Positions 49,833 through 58,930 of a DNA stretch of 64,000 bases are shown piece by piece. How positions within the stretch are numbered: the first letter of the stretch is position 1; every line of letters begins with the position of its first letter. This DNA is from Actinomadura hibisca NBRC 15177 (GTDB taxonomy: Bacteria > Actinomycetota > Actinomycetes > Streptosporangiales > Streptosporangiaceae): contig NZ_BCRO01000011.1 in assembly GCF_001552635.1 (NCBI RefSeq), positions 62,001-126,000 on the forward strand, read 5' to 3'. The notes under the pieces were generated by a model, which worked only from the letters and a program-made list of their open reading frames with translations, searched no databases and was not told where the DNA came from. A program made the position numbers and the translations under genes.

Positions 49833-49976
49833 GAAGATCATAGGTAATCCTTCCGCTCAGCGCCGCGCCGGTCGGGCTCGCGCCGAGCAGCGTTACCGGC
49901 GGCCAGCCGACGTGTGGCTCTGACCGCCTTCGTCCTGCCCGTCCCCGGCCGCCGAACGTGCCGGTCGGCGGTCGCG

Positions 49977-50159
49977 CTACGGCGGCGGCATCTCGTCCAT
50001 CGAGTCCGAGTGCTGCTCGAACTCCGACTCTCCGGCCTCCTGGCCGCCGTCGGCGTCGTTGCCATGCAGGGCGGACGGGCCGTAGGGGCCGGACAGGCCG
50101 GGACGAGCGGCGCCGAGCACCGCGCCGCCGCCCTTCCTGCGATGGGCGTTAGGGATCAT
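49977..50159 (-). CDS. Possible small acidic protein
   Basis: 60 codons from ATG 50159 (IPNAHRRKGGGAVLGAARPG start, ESEFEQHSDSMDEMPPP end). The basic head and acidic tail look like real protein, but the ribosome site is weak and the frame is open further up. No family. The rest of 49850-50490 shows no other convincing gene. Confidence 0.35.
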   Translation of the reverse strand: MIPNAHRRKGGGAVLGAARPGLSGPYGPSALHGNDADGGQEAGESEFEQHSDSMDEMPPP

Positions 50160-50366
50160 CGGGGAGCCGTCCGTCGTTCCGGAAGGCCAGCGGAAGAAGC
50201 CATGGCCCGAGTCTTGCGGGCGACGGCCGCCCGCGTCTTGTTCTCTGGCTGTGTCGTCGGCCGAACGGGGGGAGTGAGGTGCATAAATCCGCGCAGATCT
50301 CCCGGCCGCCGACACGATCGGGCGGGCTTCGGCCGCAGGCGGGGTGACCGGCCACGACCTGGGAGC

Positions 50367-50400
50367 GCGTCCCGTCGGGAGCCCCCTCACGACGGGACGC
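50367..50400. terminator. Hairpin upstream of the lipoprotein gene
   Basis: Perfect 11-bp stem GCGTCCCGTCG / CGACGGGACGC with a 12-base loop. It could be a terminator of unidentified upstream transcription or a leader structure. Confidence 0.4.
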
Positions 50401-50490
50401 CGGATGCCCGCGAAGACGACGTCGAGCCGTTTTGACCGCCATCGGCCACGGAGCTTCCGGCAAGATCGGCAGCGTGGTCGGCTGGTGGGC

Positions 50491-50895
50491 ATGCGTGCTG
50501 GCGCCTATGCGGTTCTGGGACTCGTCGCGGGCCTGCTGGCCGGATGCGACACCGATTCCGCCGCCCCGCCGTCCCGTGCAACGCCTCCGGTCGCACTGCC
50601 GTCGCAGCCGGACCGGCCACCCGCCGATCCCTTCAAGGCGTGCCTGCTGGGCAAGGGCATCCGGTTACCCGAGGACGAGCGCAGGCGGGGGAACGAGGAG
50701 CTCATGCGTACGGGCATCGAGTCCTGCGCGTCGTTGCTCGCTCCAGGAGATCGGGTCCGGGTTCCGGTGGTGCAGGGCAGTTCGTTCCAGACATGCCTGA
50801 GCAGGCAGGGCGTGGAGCTGCCCGCTCGCGGCGAGTGGCTGGTGATCGACCGGCGCGAGGACCGCGTCATGGACGCGGCCCTCAAGCGGTGCTGA
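50491..50895 (+). CDS. Small lipoprotein of unknown function
   Basis: 134 residues. A signal sequence with lipobox (VLGLVAGLLAGC) makes Cys near 20 the likely lipidated residue. A Pro-rich spacer follows, then two similar short units, each holding a Cys (FKACLLGKGIRLPED and FQTCLSRQGVELPAR). This suggests an internal duplication with paired cysteines. Start is ATG 50491 or GTG 50485. Function is unknown. Confidence 0.7.
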   Translation: MRAGAYAVLGLVAGLLAGCDTDSAAPPSRATPPVALPSQPDRPPADPFKACLLGKGIRLPEDERRRGNEELMRTGIESCASLLAPGDRVRVPVVQGSSFQTCLSRQGVELPARGEWLVIDRREDRVMDAALKRC

Positions 50896-51003
50896 GGCGC
50901 GTCCCCGCCAAGCCTTGGGCGGCAAGGGTTCGGCACATATAGACGCCCTCGTCTTTTCGAGAGTAGCGTGGCCGATCATGCTCGCGCGGGGCGGAGGTTG
51001 GGT

Positions 51004-51309
51004 GTGGCCGGTACTCAATACTGGGGCGACACGTTGCGTGGCCTGGGGATCACCGGGCTGGTCGTCGGGCTGCTCCTCATCGGGGTGAGCTTCGTGGCGG
51101 GCAAGGACGCCGAGGATCCGAGGTGCGGCGGCAAGGCGATGGGCGGTGATGACACCTGCTACTCGTCGAAGTCGGGCCCGCAGAGCTACGACGAGCGGGC
51201 GTCGAACGCCCAGGCGGCGTCGACCTGGCTGCTGCGCATCGGCGGGGGACTGGCGGTGAGCGGCGTCGGAGCCATCGTCGTGGGCAGCGTGGCATCGAGG
51301 CGCTACTGA
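51004..51309 (+). CDS. Small membrane protein with two TM segments
   Basis: 101 residues. GGAGG stands six bases before the GTG at 51004. Two hydrophobic segments (GLGITGLVVGLLLIGVSFVA and RIGGGLAVSGVGAIVVGSVA) flank a loop with two cysteines (DPRCGGKAMGGDDTCY) that is probably outside and disulfide-bonded. Family unknown. It could form an operon with the lipoprotein gene 108 bp upstream. Confidence 0.65.
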   Translation: MAGTQYWGDTLRGLGITGLVVGLLLIGVSFVAGKDAEDPRCGGKAMGGDDTCYSSKSGPQSYDERASNAQAASTWLLRIGGGLAVSGVGAIVVGSVASRRY

Positions 51310-51637
51310 GCGCATCGTCCCGAAAGGTCCTTGCGGCGGGTAGCACCTGACCGTGCAGCAGACCGTCGGCTGGACCGACCAGCCGCCGGAGCGCCGACTG
51401 CCGGGCACGCGCCGCTGACCACATCACGTCTGGACGTGCGGGCAGCGGCCTGCGATCACTGACTCGGCCGACCGGAAGCGTCTCGCCGTCGGTGGATCGG
51501 CTGACAGCGGCTGCCGCTCAGTCTCAGCAGCGTGGGCGGACCGCCTGGACATCCAGGTGCCCCTTCCACGCCTGCTCAACGCCATTTTCGAAGTCGTCGT
51601 CTCGTTGCCGGAGGTGCAGGCTTGGCGGTGGGCGGTC
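51310..51637. other. 328-bp intergenic region
   Basis: No gene recognised on either strand. Codon patterns are irregular in all frames and no strong hairpin was found. Confidence 0.4.
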
Positions 51638-52441
51638 TCACGAACAGACGTGCTTCAGCGTGAATTCGGGCAGCGCATACGGACCGGCCTGAGGTGCTGA
51701 AGAGTCGGCGGGAAGTTCGGCGTCGGCGATGTGCGGCGCGTAGGTCTCGGCGTTGTCGACGGGTGTGTAGGCCAGTACCGATTCGTCGGGGAGTTCCCAG
51801 AAGCGGCGGGTGTTGGCGGAGACCGCATACGCCGTGGCGAAGCGGAGGGAAGCGGGAGCGGTGAGCGCCGCCCGGATGTATCCGACGGCGTCGCGCGGGC
51901 TGAGCCAGGTCGCCAGGTGGCGAGGCTCGGTGGGCACTTCCTCGTAGCTGCCGATGCGCAGGCAGATGATCGGGAGGCCGAACTTGTCCGCATACAGCCG
52001 CCCCAGGGCCTCGACGGCGGCCTTGCTCACGCCGTAGAGGCCGTCAGGCCGCACCGGTTCCTGCGGGTCCGTGCGATGGGCGACGGGGTAGAAACCGGCG
52101 ACGCGGTTGCTGCTGGCCAGCACCACGCGTCGGCTGCCCGCGCGCCGTGCGGCCTCCAGTACGTGGTGGGTGCCCAGCACGTTCGCATCCAGCAGATCAC
52201 CGAGAGGCGCTTCGTCGGGAACTCCGCCCAGGTGAAGCACGACGTCCGCACCGGACAGCGCCGACTCCACCGCTGCCGCGTCCCGGAGATCGACGTTGTG
52301 GACCTCTTCGGCGGCCGTCTCCGCTTGGATCGGAACACGGTCGAGCAGGACCAGCCGATCCGCGTCGTCCCTCAGCGCAGTCCGGGCCGCAGAGCCGATG
52401 GTCCCCGCCGCACCGGTGATCACTACCGTCCCCAGCCCCAC
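51638..52441 (-). CDS. udh: NAD-dependent epimerase/dehydratase, uronate-dehydrogenase-like
   Basis: 267 residues of the extended SDR fold. GAAGTIGS is the NAD loop, and DVVLHLGGVPDEAPL and VLASSNRVAGFYP carry the active-site Ser. RPDGLYGVSKAAVEALGRLY has the Tyr-x-x-x-Lys pair. The SSN-x-YP, RPDGLYGVSK and CLRIGS motifs and the NAET end match bacterial uronate dehydrogenases, which oxidise glucuronate or galacturonate to the aldarolactone. Substrate specificity is inferred only. It stands alone, with a promoter in the gap to its right. Confidence 0.8.
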   Translation of the reverse strand: MGLGTVVITGAAGTIGSAARTALRDDADRLVLLDRVPIQAETAAEEVHNVDLRDAAAVESALSGADVVLHLGGVPDEAPLGDLLDANVLGTHHVLEAARRAGSRRVVLASSNRVAGFYPVAHRTDPQEPVRPDGLYGVSKAAVEALGRLYADKFGLPIICLRIGSYEEVPTEPRHLATWLSPRDAVGYIRAALTAPASLRFATAYAVSANTRRFWELPDESVLAYTPVDNAETYAPHIADAELPADSSAPQAGPYALPEFTLKHVCS

Positions 52442-52599
52442 GACGCCCTCCAGGCTCGATGATCTTCCGATCCTGTCACGCCGCCGGAGACGGTGTCAGC
52501 TCCCAGTGGGTTTTCGCACCTGTCCCGGGATGGCGCTGGGCGTGACGGTCTATCTCCGCTCGGGTGCTAGGACGCTGGCTCGAATCTGCTCTTAAGCGG

Positions 52600-52631
52600 A
52601 CCGGCCGCCGCGCGGGGGCGTGGCGGCCGGT
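52600..52631 (-). terminator. Terminator of the CHAP hydrolase gene
   Basis: Perfect 10-bp stem ACCGGCCGCC / GGCGGCCGGT with a 12-base loop, 41 bp beyond the CHAP stop codon. Confidence 0.7.
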
Positions 52632-52671
52632 GGGGGGTCAGCGCTGGTTGGGAGGCGGGACTGGGTGGTGT

Positions 52672-53388
52672 TTAGGCGCCGTAGTTGGGGTGGCCGAAGC
52701 CGACGATGTTTTTGAGGTTGTGGTGGGTGCGGGTGATGACTTTGTCGCCGATGTTGCCTTCGACAGTGTGGATGGTGCCGTGGGGGGTGGTTTTGGTGAC
52801 CATGCCGACGTGGTCGATGCCGGCGATGGTGTGGCCGCCGTTCCAGTCGAAGAAGACGAAGTCGCCGACGCGGGGGGTGCGGTCGAAGCGGTGGTGGTTT
52901 TTGAACCAGGTGGCGTGCCAGGGGGTGTAGGCGAAGCGGCCGGTGTTGTGGTCCTGGCCGTTCTGGGTGGCGGCCCAGCTGAGGAACATGTCGCACCAGG
53001 GGGCGGTGGCGTAGCCGGTCTGGCGGGTGGTGGTCTGGTACCACTTGCCGAAGGCGGAGGTGCCGTCGGCGGCCTGGCCCTCACCGACCCGGGACAGGGC
53101 GGTGTCGACGACCTTCTGCGCACTGGCCGCAGCCGCACTCCCCGCAGCACTACCGGCGGCGTTGGTGTTGGTGGCGGGCTGGGCGGCGGGCCGGGTCTCA
53201 GCGTGCGCGGTCCCGGCGGCACCGGTGAGGGTGGTGAGTCCGGTGAGTCCGGCTAGGGCGGTGGCCGACAGCAGGGTCGCGGCCGCAGCGCGCTTCACGG
53301 CGTTGTGCTTGATACCGGTGCGCTCGGCGGCGCGATGCTCAGCGGCAACAGCGGTAGCAGCGGGGGTGGTGGTGTGGGTGGTGGTCAT
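52672..53388 (-). CDS. Secreted CHAP-domain peptidoglycan hydrolase
   Basis: 238 residues. A long basic N terminus and a hydrophobic stretch (LLSATALAGLTGLTTLTGAA, AHA) form an export signal. An Ala/Asn-rich linker leads to a CHAP domain with nucleophile Cys in APWCDMFLSWAA and catalytic His in IDHVGMV. CHAP enzymes cut peptide or amide bonds in the cell wall. The mRNA leader carries a ydaO-type riboswitch, so expression probably falls when c-di-AMP is high, as for other actinobacterial wall hydrolases. Terminator at 52600. Confidence 0.9.
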   Translation of the reverse strand: MTTTHTTTPAATAVAAEHRAAERTGIKHNAVKRAAAATLLSATALAGLTGLTTLTGAAGTAHAETRPAAQPATNTNAAGSAAGSAAAASAQKVVDTALSRVGEGQAADGTSAFGKWYQTTTRQTGYATAPWCDMFLSWAATQNGQDHNTGRFAYTPWHATWFKNHHRFDRTPRVGDFVFFDWNGGHTIAGIDHVGMVTKTTPHGTIHTVEGNIGDKVITRTHHNLKNIVGFGHPNYGA

Positions 53389-53415
53389 GCGGTGGGGTGC
53401 TCCTGATCTTCCAGT

Positions 53416-53570
53416 GCGCCTACCGGGTTAGCTGTCGGGTTCGGGCGCGGAAGTGGCCCTACCGGCTCTCTTCGGGCGTCGCTGTGGGCGGCGCGAGAAA
53501 GACGGATTCACCCCGGGTAACGGTGGGTCCCCGGTCCCGCACGCGCAGGTGCGGGTTCGGCGGTGCACGG
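53416..53570 (-). promoter_or_regulatory. ydaO-type c-di-AMP riboswitch
   Basis: On the minus strand the leader shows the ydaO core in order: CCGAACCCGC near the 5' end, GACCGGGGACCCACC, GGGGTGAATCC, then AGGGCCACTTCCGCGCCCG and the closing CAGCTAACCCGGTAGGCGC. It ends 28 nt before the CHAP gene. These blocks match the actinobacterial ydaO consensus found upstream of resuscitation factors and wall hydrolases. Confidence 0.85.
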
Positions 53571-54133
53571 ATGCCCTCAGACAAGGGAGGGTGTGCGGTG
53601 AACAGAATGGGGCGCCTTCACTGCAGGACCGAGCAGGTGCTGGCGGGTCCTGGCGGGGCCGGGCTGGCTGGCCGGGCAGGTCGAACGGCGCCGTGACCAG
53701 GGGGTCTTCCCCGTCGGTCACACCCATCTCAACCAGGTCAACCCGGGGTATATTTCCCCCTCCCCCAGATCAATCCCAGGTCAAGACCACCATCCCTTGC
53801 GCCACACTCGAGTCAAGAACCCCCACGAGCCCCACCCCACAGGGCCTCACGACCCGTTCCAGGGATGCAGTCGCGCCCCCGCCCACCCCCTGAAAAGATC
53901 TTCAAAATCCGGCGGAGACGAGCGAAGCGCACCCTCAAGGGACTATCCGCCCAGCTCAACGAGAGGCCGCAGGACTACCGACTCGCTCACAGCACCACAC
54001 CCGTCTCATGAAGCCTTGAGATGGGCCGGGAGGGCGGCTCGGTAGATGCCCGCCCTTGGACGTAAGCGCTTCCTTGCGGCTCTCCAGGAACGGTTACGAT
54101 CAAGGGCCACGGTCGCCGCACGGAGGGAAAGAC
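53571..54133. other. 563-bp region upstream of riboswitch and EF-hand gene
   Basis: No gene recognised. It must hold the promoter of the riboswitch-CHAP transcript (leftward) and that of the EF-hand gene (rightward). An A+T-rich patch lies near 53740-53770. Confidence 0.4.
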
Positions 54134-54373
54134 ATGTCTGATCAGTACGAGGCGGTGTTCGCTCAGCACGACACCGACGGGGACGGGCAGCTCACCGTGG
54201 ACGAGGTGACCGCGGCGATCTCCGGGATGTTCCCGGCCGCCGAGTTGGGCGATCTCTCCGGGATCGTCAAGGCCCTGTTCGCCGAGTACGACACTGATCA
54301 GGACGGCCTGCTGTCGGTGACCGAGTTCGTGCCGCTGGCGAAGAACCTTCCCGAACTCAGTGCCGGAGACTGA
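54134..54373 (+). CDS. Two-EF-hand calcium-binding protein (calerythrin-like)
   Basis: 79 residues with two canonical loops, DTDGDGQLTVDE and DTDQDGLLSVTE, each with Asp at 1, 3 and 5 and Glu at 12. It is therefore expected to bind two Ca2+ in the cytoplasm. CGGAGGGA precedes the ATG. Similar small EF-hand proteins are common in actinomycetes, where they buffer or sense calcium. A phosphotransferase gene follows 81 bp downstream. Confidence 0.88.
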   Translation: MSDQYEAVFAQHDTDGDGQLTVDEVTAAISGMFPAAELGDLSGIVKALFAEYDTDQDGLLSVTEFVPLAKNLPELSAGD

Positions 54374-54454
54374 ACACCGGACCACGCGCACGGCCCCCAT
54401 CGCAAATCCGCCACCGCGCCGTCCCCATGGTTTGCCGTTCGTCGAGGTCGTCCC

Positions 54455-55318
54455 GTGAGCATCCGGCGAACACATCGTGCTCTGCTGAGTCGTTTGTTGC
54501 CCGACGACCGGCTGGACGACCTCGCCGAGCGCCAGGGGCAATTCCACAACGTCGTCATCGGCTCGGACCGTGTCGTGTGCCTGCCTCGTACCCAGGCAGC
54601 GGCGGTGCGGCTGCCCCAGCGCCTGGCCGCACTCCGCGCACTTGCCGGGCTCGACCTCGGCTTCCGCACACCTGAGCCGCTGCTCCAGGGCGAAGCGCAC
54701 GGCGCCGACGAGCCGCCGTTCCTGGTGCTGAGCCGCATCCCCGGCGAACCGCTGCAAGCCGACGCGCTCAACGATGCCCGGGTGGCCGACGCCGTGGCGG
54801 CGCAGTACGTCACGTTGCTGACCGGCCTGGCCCGCGCCGGCACCGACGAGACGGTCCGAGCGGTCCTCCCGCAGGCATCCGAAGACCAGTGGCGGCACTT
54901 CGCGGCCGGTGTGCGCGCGGAGCTGTTCCAGCTCATGTCCGACCAGGGGCGTCTGCGGGCCGATCGAGAACTCGCAGCGCTCGACGGCTTGCCCCACCTC
55001 ACCCGAGCGGTGGTGCACGGCGACCTCGGTGCCGAAAACGTGCTGTGGGAGTGGACGCACGGGCGGCCGCACCTCGCTGGAGTGATCGACTGGGACGGCG
55101 TCACGATCGGCGACCCGGCCGAGGACCTCGCCGCCATCGGTGCCAGCTACGGCCGCGACCTCCTGGAACGGGTCATCGCCCTGGGCGACTGGTCCGGCGA
55201 CGGCCTCAGCACCCGCATTGCCGCGATCCGCGGCACGTTCGCCTTGCAGCAAGCCCTTGACGCCCTCCGTGACGGCGACGACGAAGAGCTGGCGGACGGC
55301 TTGGCCGGCTACCGCTGA
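54455..55318 (+). CDS. APH-fold phosphotransferase
   Basis: 287 residues. VVHGDLGAENVLWEW contains the complete Brenner motif (catalytic Asp, Asn for Mg), and GVIDWDGVTIGDPAEDLA is the metal-binding DxD with the DPAxDLA end of aminoglycoside phosphotransferases. The substrate may be an antibiotic, a macrolide sugar or a metabolite. GTG start. Unlike the kinase at 31294, all catalytic residues are kept. The gap to 55596 has no further gene. Confidence 0.85.
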   Translation: MSIRRTHRALLSRLLPDDRLDDLAERQGQFHNVVIGSDRVVCLPRTQAAAVRLPQRLAALRALAGLDLGFRTPEPLLQGEAHGADEPPFLVLSRIPGEPLQADALNDARVADAVAAQYVTLLTGLARAGTDETVRAVLPQASEDQWRHFAAGVRAELFQLMSDQGRLRADRELAALDGLPHLTRAVVHGDLGAENVLWEWTHGRPHLAGVIDWDGVTIGDPAEDLAAIGASYGRDLLERVIALGDWSGDGLSTRIAAIRGTFALQQALDALRDGDDEELADGLAGYR

Positions 55319-55595
55319 GGTCCGCCGGCACATCGGCTCCATCGAGCACTACATGTGACGGCGACCCGGCGACGGCACTGGGGGATCTCGCGCTGCGGGA
55401 CGGTCCGGGTCCCTCCCTGGGACTCATTGAACCGGACGAACGGGCGGCCGGGAACGAGTGAGGCGCACCGCCTCCCCATGCCCGGCAGCCCGTCCGGCCA
55501 GCTCAGCAGGACCCCTTCAGGATCGAAGCACAGGTGCCGCCTGTTCCGGCTCCGGGCGGACACGACGGCGGTCGGGCCCGCCATCTCCTCGGCCA

Positions 55596-56834
55596 CTAGG
55601 AGACGTAGCCTCCGGTCATCTGGGCGGCCCGGTAGGTCCGCAGCTTGAACGTCCCCAAGCTCTCGAACTTGCCGGTGTTCAGATCGACGATGACGGCCCG
55701 GCTCGCCGTGACGGGGACCTGCTGGCGCGCCGGCGCGGTGGCGGAGCCGGGCGGGCCGTTCCGGCCGGACACCTCCTTGAGGGTGAAGACCTTCGACGGC
55801 CCCGCCCAGCCGCGGATGCCGTACACCGCCCCGCCGGACAGGCGGGCCGGGAGTGTTCTGGTGACCTTTCCGGTGCGCGCGTCCAGGAGCATGATCCGGT
55901 CGTGGCGCTTGTTGGTGGTGAAGAGCGTCCGGCCGTCCGGCGACAGCAGGTTGGTGCCGCCGGCGCCGGACAGGTCGACGCGCGGATCGAGCCGCACGCG
56001 GCTGCGCACCTTGCCGTCCGGCCCGGCCAGCGCCAGACCGGTCGGGTTGTACCCTCCCTCGGCCAGCACGATCGTGGAGGCGTCGTGGCCGAGACCCGCC
56101 ACCGGCGCGTCGGGCAACGCGGTCACGGCTCCCGTCGTCGTGTCGGCGAGCACGCTCTTCTCGGCGCCCGGTTCACCGGAGGTCAGGACGAGCCGCAGCC
56201 CGTCCCCGGAGAAGACCAGGAAGTGGTAGGTCTTGTGCAACTCGGCGAGCGGCATCGGCAGGGCGACCGGGATGACCCGTCCCGAGGCCAGCTCGCGGAC
56301 CACGAACCGCTCCCGGCTCGCCTGGTAGTAGGCGACGCGCCGCCCGTCGGGACTGATCTCCAGCGGTGCGCTGCCGTTCATCGTGTTGCCGGTGCCGGTC
56401 CGGTAGGTCCCGACGCCGTCGGCCAGACGCCACTGTTTCCAGGAGCTGTCGACCAGCCGCCACTGCCCGCAGTCGCCCTTGGGCGGCGCGACGTTCGGAC
56501 CGCCCTTCTGCCCGCACCAGTCGAGGAAGGCGAACCGGATCGGCGCGACGTTCCTGGCCGGCATCGGTCCGGGCAGTCGCCCGGCGTTCAGGGTCTCGCC
56601 GGACCGCGTGATCAGCGGGCTGGCGGGCGGCGCGGACTCGGTCCTCTCCCCGGGGATCAGCATGACGCCGGCGACGACCGCGGCGGCCGCGCCCGCGGCG
56701 GCGACCGGCGTCGCGATGAGCCGGGTGCGCCTGCGGCGGCGCGCCCGGGTGATGACGCGTCCGGCGAGGTCGGCCTGCGGGGCCGGGGCCTGTTCGGCGA
56801 GCTCGCGCAGGACGCGGTTCAGCTGGGGGCTCAT
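55596..56834 (-). CDS. Membrane-anchored beta-propeller protein coupled to SigE
   Basis: 412 residues. A cytoplasmic head (~1-35: MSPQLNRVLRELAEQAPAPQ), one membrane helix (~38-58) and a large outer part of WD40/TolB-like blades (LEISPDGRRVAYYQ, NLLSPDGRTLFTTN, RIMLLDARTGKVTR). The ATG overlaps the stop of the sigma gene (ATGA). No zinc anti-sigma motif is present, but position, topology and coupling suggest it controls the sigma factor by sensing something outside the cell. Downstream there is a 277-bp gap without a gene. Confidence 0.75.
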   Translation of the reverse strand: MSPQLNRVLRELAEQAPAPQADLAGRVITRARRRRRTRLIATPVAAAGAAAAVVAGVMLIPGERTESAPPASPLITRSGETLNAGRLPGPMPARNVAPIRFAFLDWCGQKGGPNVAPPKGDCGQWRLVDSSWKQWRLADGVGTYRTGTGNTMNGSAPLEISPDGRRVAYYQASRERFVVRELASGRVIPVALPMPLAELHKTYHFLVFSGDGLRLVLTSGEPGAEKSVLADTTTGAVTALPDAPVAGLGHDASTIVLAEGGYNPTGLALAGPDGKVRSRVRLDPRVDLSGAGGTNLLSPDGRTLFTTNKRHDRIMLLDARTGKVTRTLPARLSGGAVYGIRGWAGPSKVFTLKEVSGRNGPPGSATAPARQQVPVTASRAVIVDLNTGKFESLGTFKLRTYRAAQMTGGYVS

Positions 56835-57361
56835 CGGGTCACCTCCGTGGTCTCGGTGTCGGCCAGCAGGCCGGCGAGTCCGGGCTCCAGGGCGCGCAAC
56901 CGATCGAGCGCGCGGTGGGTCTGGCTCTTGACGGTGCCGACCGAGCAGCCCAGCAACCGCGCGGTCTCGGCCTCGGAACGGTCCTCGTAGAAGCGCAGCA
57001 CGATGACGGCGCGCTGCTTGGCGGTGAGCCTGCCCAGCGCCTGCCGCAACACCATGGTGTGCAGCGTTCCGGCGGCGAAGTCCGGAGCCCCGTCCGGCTC
57101 CGGGGGGTCGGCGCTCGGATGGTCTCCGTGCCTGCCCCGGCGCCGCCACCAGGTGATGTGCTCGTTGTGGAGGACCCGCCGGACGTAGGCCTCGGGATCG
57201 CCCGCCGCCGTCACCTTCCGCCACCGCGGCGCGACCTTGACCAGCGCGCTCTGCACGAGATCCTCGGCGAGGTGCCCGTCCCCCGTCAGCAGGAACGCCG
57301 TCCTCAACAGTGCCTGCCCCCGCGCGGCCACGAACTCCGGCAGGCCGTCATAACGCGTCAT
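56831..57361 (-). CDS. SigE-family ECF sigma factor
   Basis: 176 residues of the actinobacterial SigE (SigM-like) ECF group. Region 2 includes LLRTAFLLTGDGHLAEDLVQ and EAYVRRVLHNEHITWWRR, and region 4 includes TAKQRAVIVLRFYEDRSEAE and TVKSQTHRALDRLR. It reads RNA polymerase to a small set of stress promoters. It is coupled to the membrane protein encoded next, the likely anti-sigma factor. ATG is at 57361. Confidence 0.9.
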   Translation of the reverse strand: MTRYDGLPEFVAARGQALLRTAFLLTGDGHLAEDLVQSALVKVAPRWRKVTAAGDPEAYVRRVLHNEHITWWRRRGRHGDHPSADPPEPDGAPDFAAGTLHTMVLRQALGRLTAKQRAVIVLRFYEDRSEAETARLLGCSVGTVKSQTHRALDRLRALEPGLAGLLADTETTEVTR

Positions 57362-57682
57362 TCATCCTCCTTGTCGCCCGTTACACACGCCGGAAGACCA
57401 GCGAGGGTTGGCGTCCGGAGAGAGCTTTCTGCCCGCACGGGCGGCCGTGACGGCGGCGAACTCCACGACCTCGGAACGGCCTGACGCCCATGACGATCAC
57501 CCGGTCATCTCTGGCGGATGTCGTCAGAAAGCCCTGGAAAGATTCTCCCAGCGAAGCTCGCAACGAGCCGATGACCAGCCTGTCATCGTGAGAACTGTGT
57601 GCTGTGGGAACGGCTACGACATTCAGCTTTCGTTGCGGCTCCGAGGGATGGGCAGGCCGCACCTGCGGTGAGGGGGAAAGGA
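57362..57682. other. 321-bp intergenic region
   Basis: Holds the divergent promoters of the sigma gene and of the cupin-MOSC pair. No gene recognised; a 33-codon plus-strand frame from 57489 has no family likeness. Confidence 0.4.
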
Positions 57683-58069
57683 GTGCCAGGTAGATCGGCT
57701 CTGGGCGAAGTGGTGGTGCGCGGTGCGGCGGCGGCGGAGCAGCGCGGCAACGGTCTGCGGTACCGCCTGCTCAGCCCGGCGGACGCGCGCGGCGGCATCG
57801 AGGCGATGCGGGTGGTCGTAGCGGCCGACCGGCCGCGCGGGCCGAAGTACGAGCACGCCGGGCAGGAGTGGTTGTACGTGCTGTCAGGACGTCTGCGCCT
57901 CACGTTGGGCGACACCGAGGCGGTGCTTGAGGCCGGTGACGCCGCGCAGTTCGACGCCCGCACGCCCCACTGCCTGGCGTCCGCCGACGACTGGGACGTG
58001 GAACTGCTCATGGTGGCGGCCCCGGTGGCTGCTCCGCTGTTCGACTCGCACGTCAGGCCCGGACGATGA
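57683..58069 (+). CDS. Cupin-domain protein
   Basis: 128 residues, a small single-domain cupin. YEHAGQEWLYVLSGRLRLTL contains cupin motif 1 (His, Glu) and LEAGDAAQFDARTPHCL motif 2 (terminal His). In regulators of the XRE-cupin type this domain follows an HTH; here none precedes it. GGGGGAAAGGA lies before the GTG. The stop overlaps the ATG of the MOSC gene, so the two are made together. Confidence 0.82.
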   Translation: MPGRSALGEVVVRGAAAAEQRGNGLRYRLLSPADARGGIEAMRVVVAADRPRGPKYEHAGQEWLYVLSGRLRLTLGDTEAVLEAGDAAQFDARTPHCLASADDWDVELLMVAAPVAAPLFDSHVRPGR

Positions 58070-58785
58070 GCACCGCGACCGGACGCGTGCTGGTGGTCTC
58101 CGTGGGACGGGTGGACGATCTGCCCTATCGCAACACCTCGGTGCGCAGCGCGTTCGTCAAGGCACCGGTCGACGGTGCCGTGCTGGCCACACCGTTGGGA
58201 CTCGTGGGGGACGAGCAGGGCGATCGCCGCAAGCACGGCGGTCCTGACAAGGCTCTGTGTGTCTTTCCCGCCGAGCACTATGCCGAGTACCAGCGTCGTC
58301 TCGGTCGGGCCCTGGAGCGTCCGGCGTTCGGGGAGAACCTCACCACCGAGGGGCTCACCGAGGGCGGCGTGTGCATCGGTGACGTTCTCACCGTCGGTTC
58401 GGCGACGTGCGAGGTGAGCCTGCCGCGCAACCCCTGCTTCCGCCTGGCCGCCCGGCACGGCCCCAAGGAGATGGTGCTGTGGTTCGAGGAGACCGGCTTC
58501 ACGGGCTTCTACCTGCGCGTCCTCGAAGCGGGAGCGGTGGGCGCCGGATGCCCGGTCCGGCTCGTCGAACGCCGGTATCCGCACGCGACCATCGCGGAGG
58601 CCAACCGGGTGATGCACCGGGACAAGACCGATCGATCGGCTGTGGAGAGGCTGCTGGACACCCCGTTGGGGGAGTCGTGGCGGCGCACGCTGCAAGGTCG
58701 GCTCGCCGGGCGGACGGAGGATGCGGCGCGGCGGCGTTACGGCCCGCTCGGCGAGGCGGAGGCGGTCCGTGGGGGAGGGGGCTGA
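58066..58785 (+). CDS. MOSC-domain protein, YiiM-like
   Basis: 239 residues. GDEQGDRRKHGGPDKALCVF, ENLTTEGLTEGGVCIGDVL and the conserved Cys in LPRNPCFRL are the MOSC motifs. The last third matches the YiiM C terminus. YiiM uses a molybdenum cofactor to reduce N-hydroxylated compounds. It is coupled to the cupin gene. Confidence 0.88.
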   Translation: MSTATGRVLVVSVGRVDDLPYRNTSVRSAFVKAPVDGAVLATPLGLVGDEQGDRRKHGGPDKALCVFPAEHYAEYQRRLGRALERPAFGENLTTEGLTEGGVCIGDVLTVGSATCEVSLPRNPCFRLAARHGPKEMVLWFEETGFTGFYLRVLEAGAVGAGCPVRLVERRYPHATIAEANRVMHRDKTDRSAVERLLDTPLGESWRRTLQGRLAGRTEDAARRRYGPLGEAEAVRGGGG

Positions 58786-58930
58786 CCTTTGGTCCGCCTT
58801 ACCCAGCCTTGATCCAGATCCGCGGCCTCGACGGTGGCGGCGGCGCATCAGGGTGCTTTGCGCAGGTCGGCCTGCCTTCCGCTCCCTGGTGCCGGGCATG
58901 GGCCGTGGCCTGCGGGGGAAGGCGGTCATC

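Noticed and set aside
55309..55595. Minus-strand 95-codon frame between the APH kinase and the beta-propeller gene
   Set aside because: Cys/Arg-rich, no ribosome site, no family likeness.
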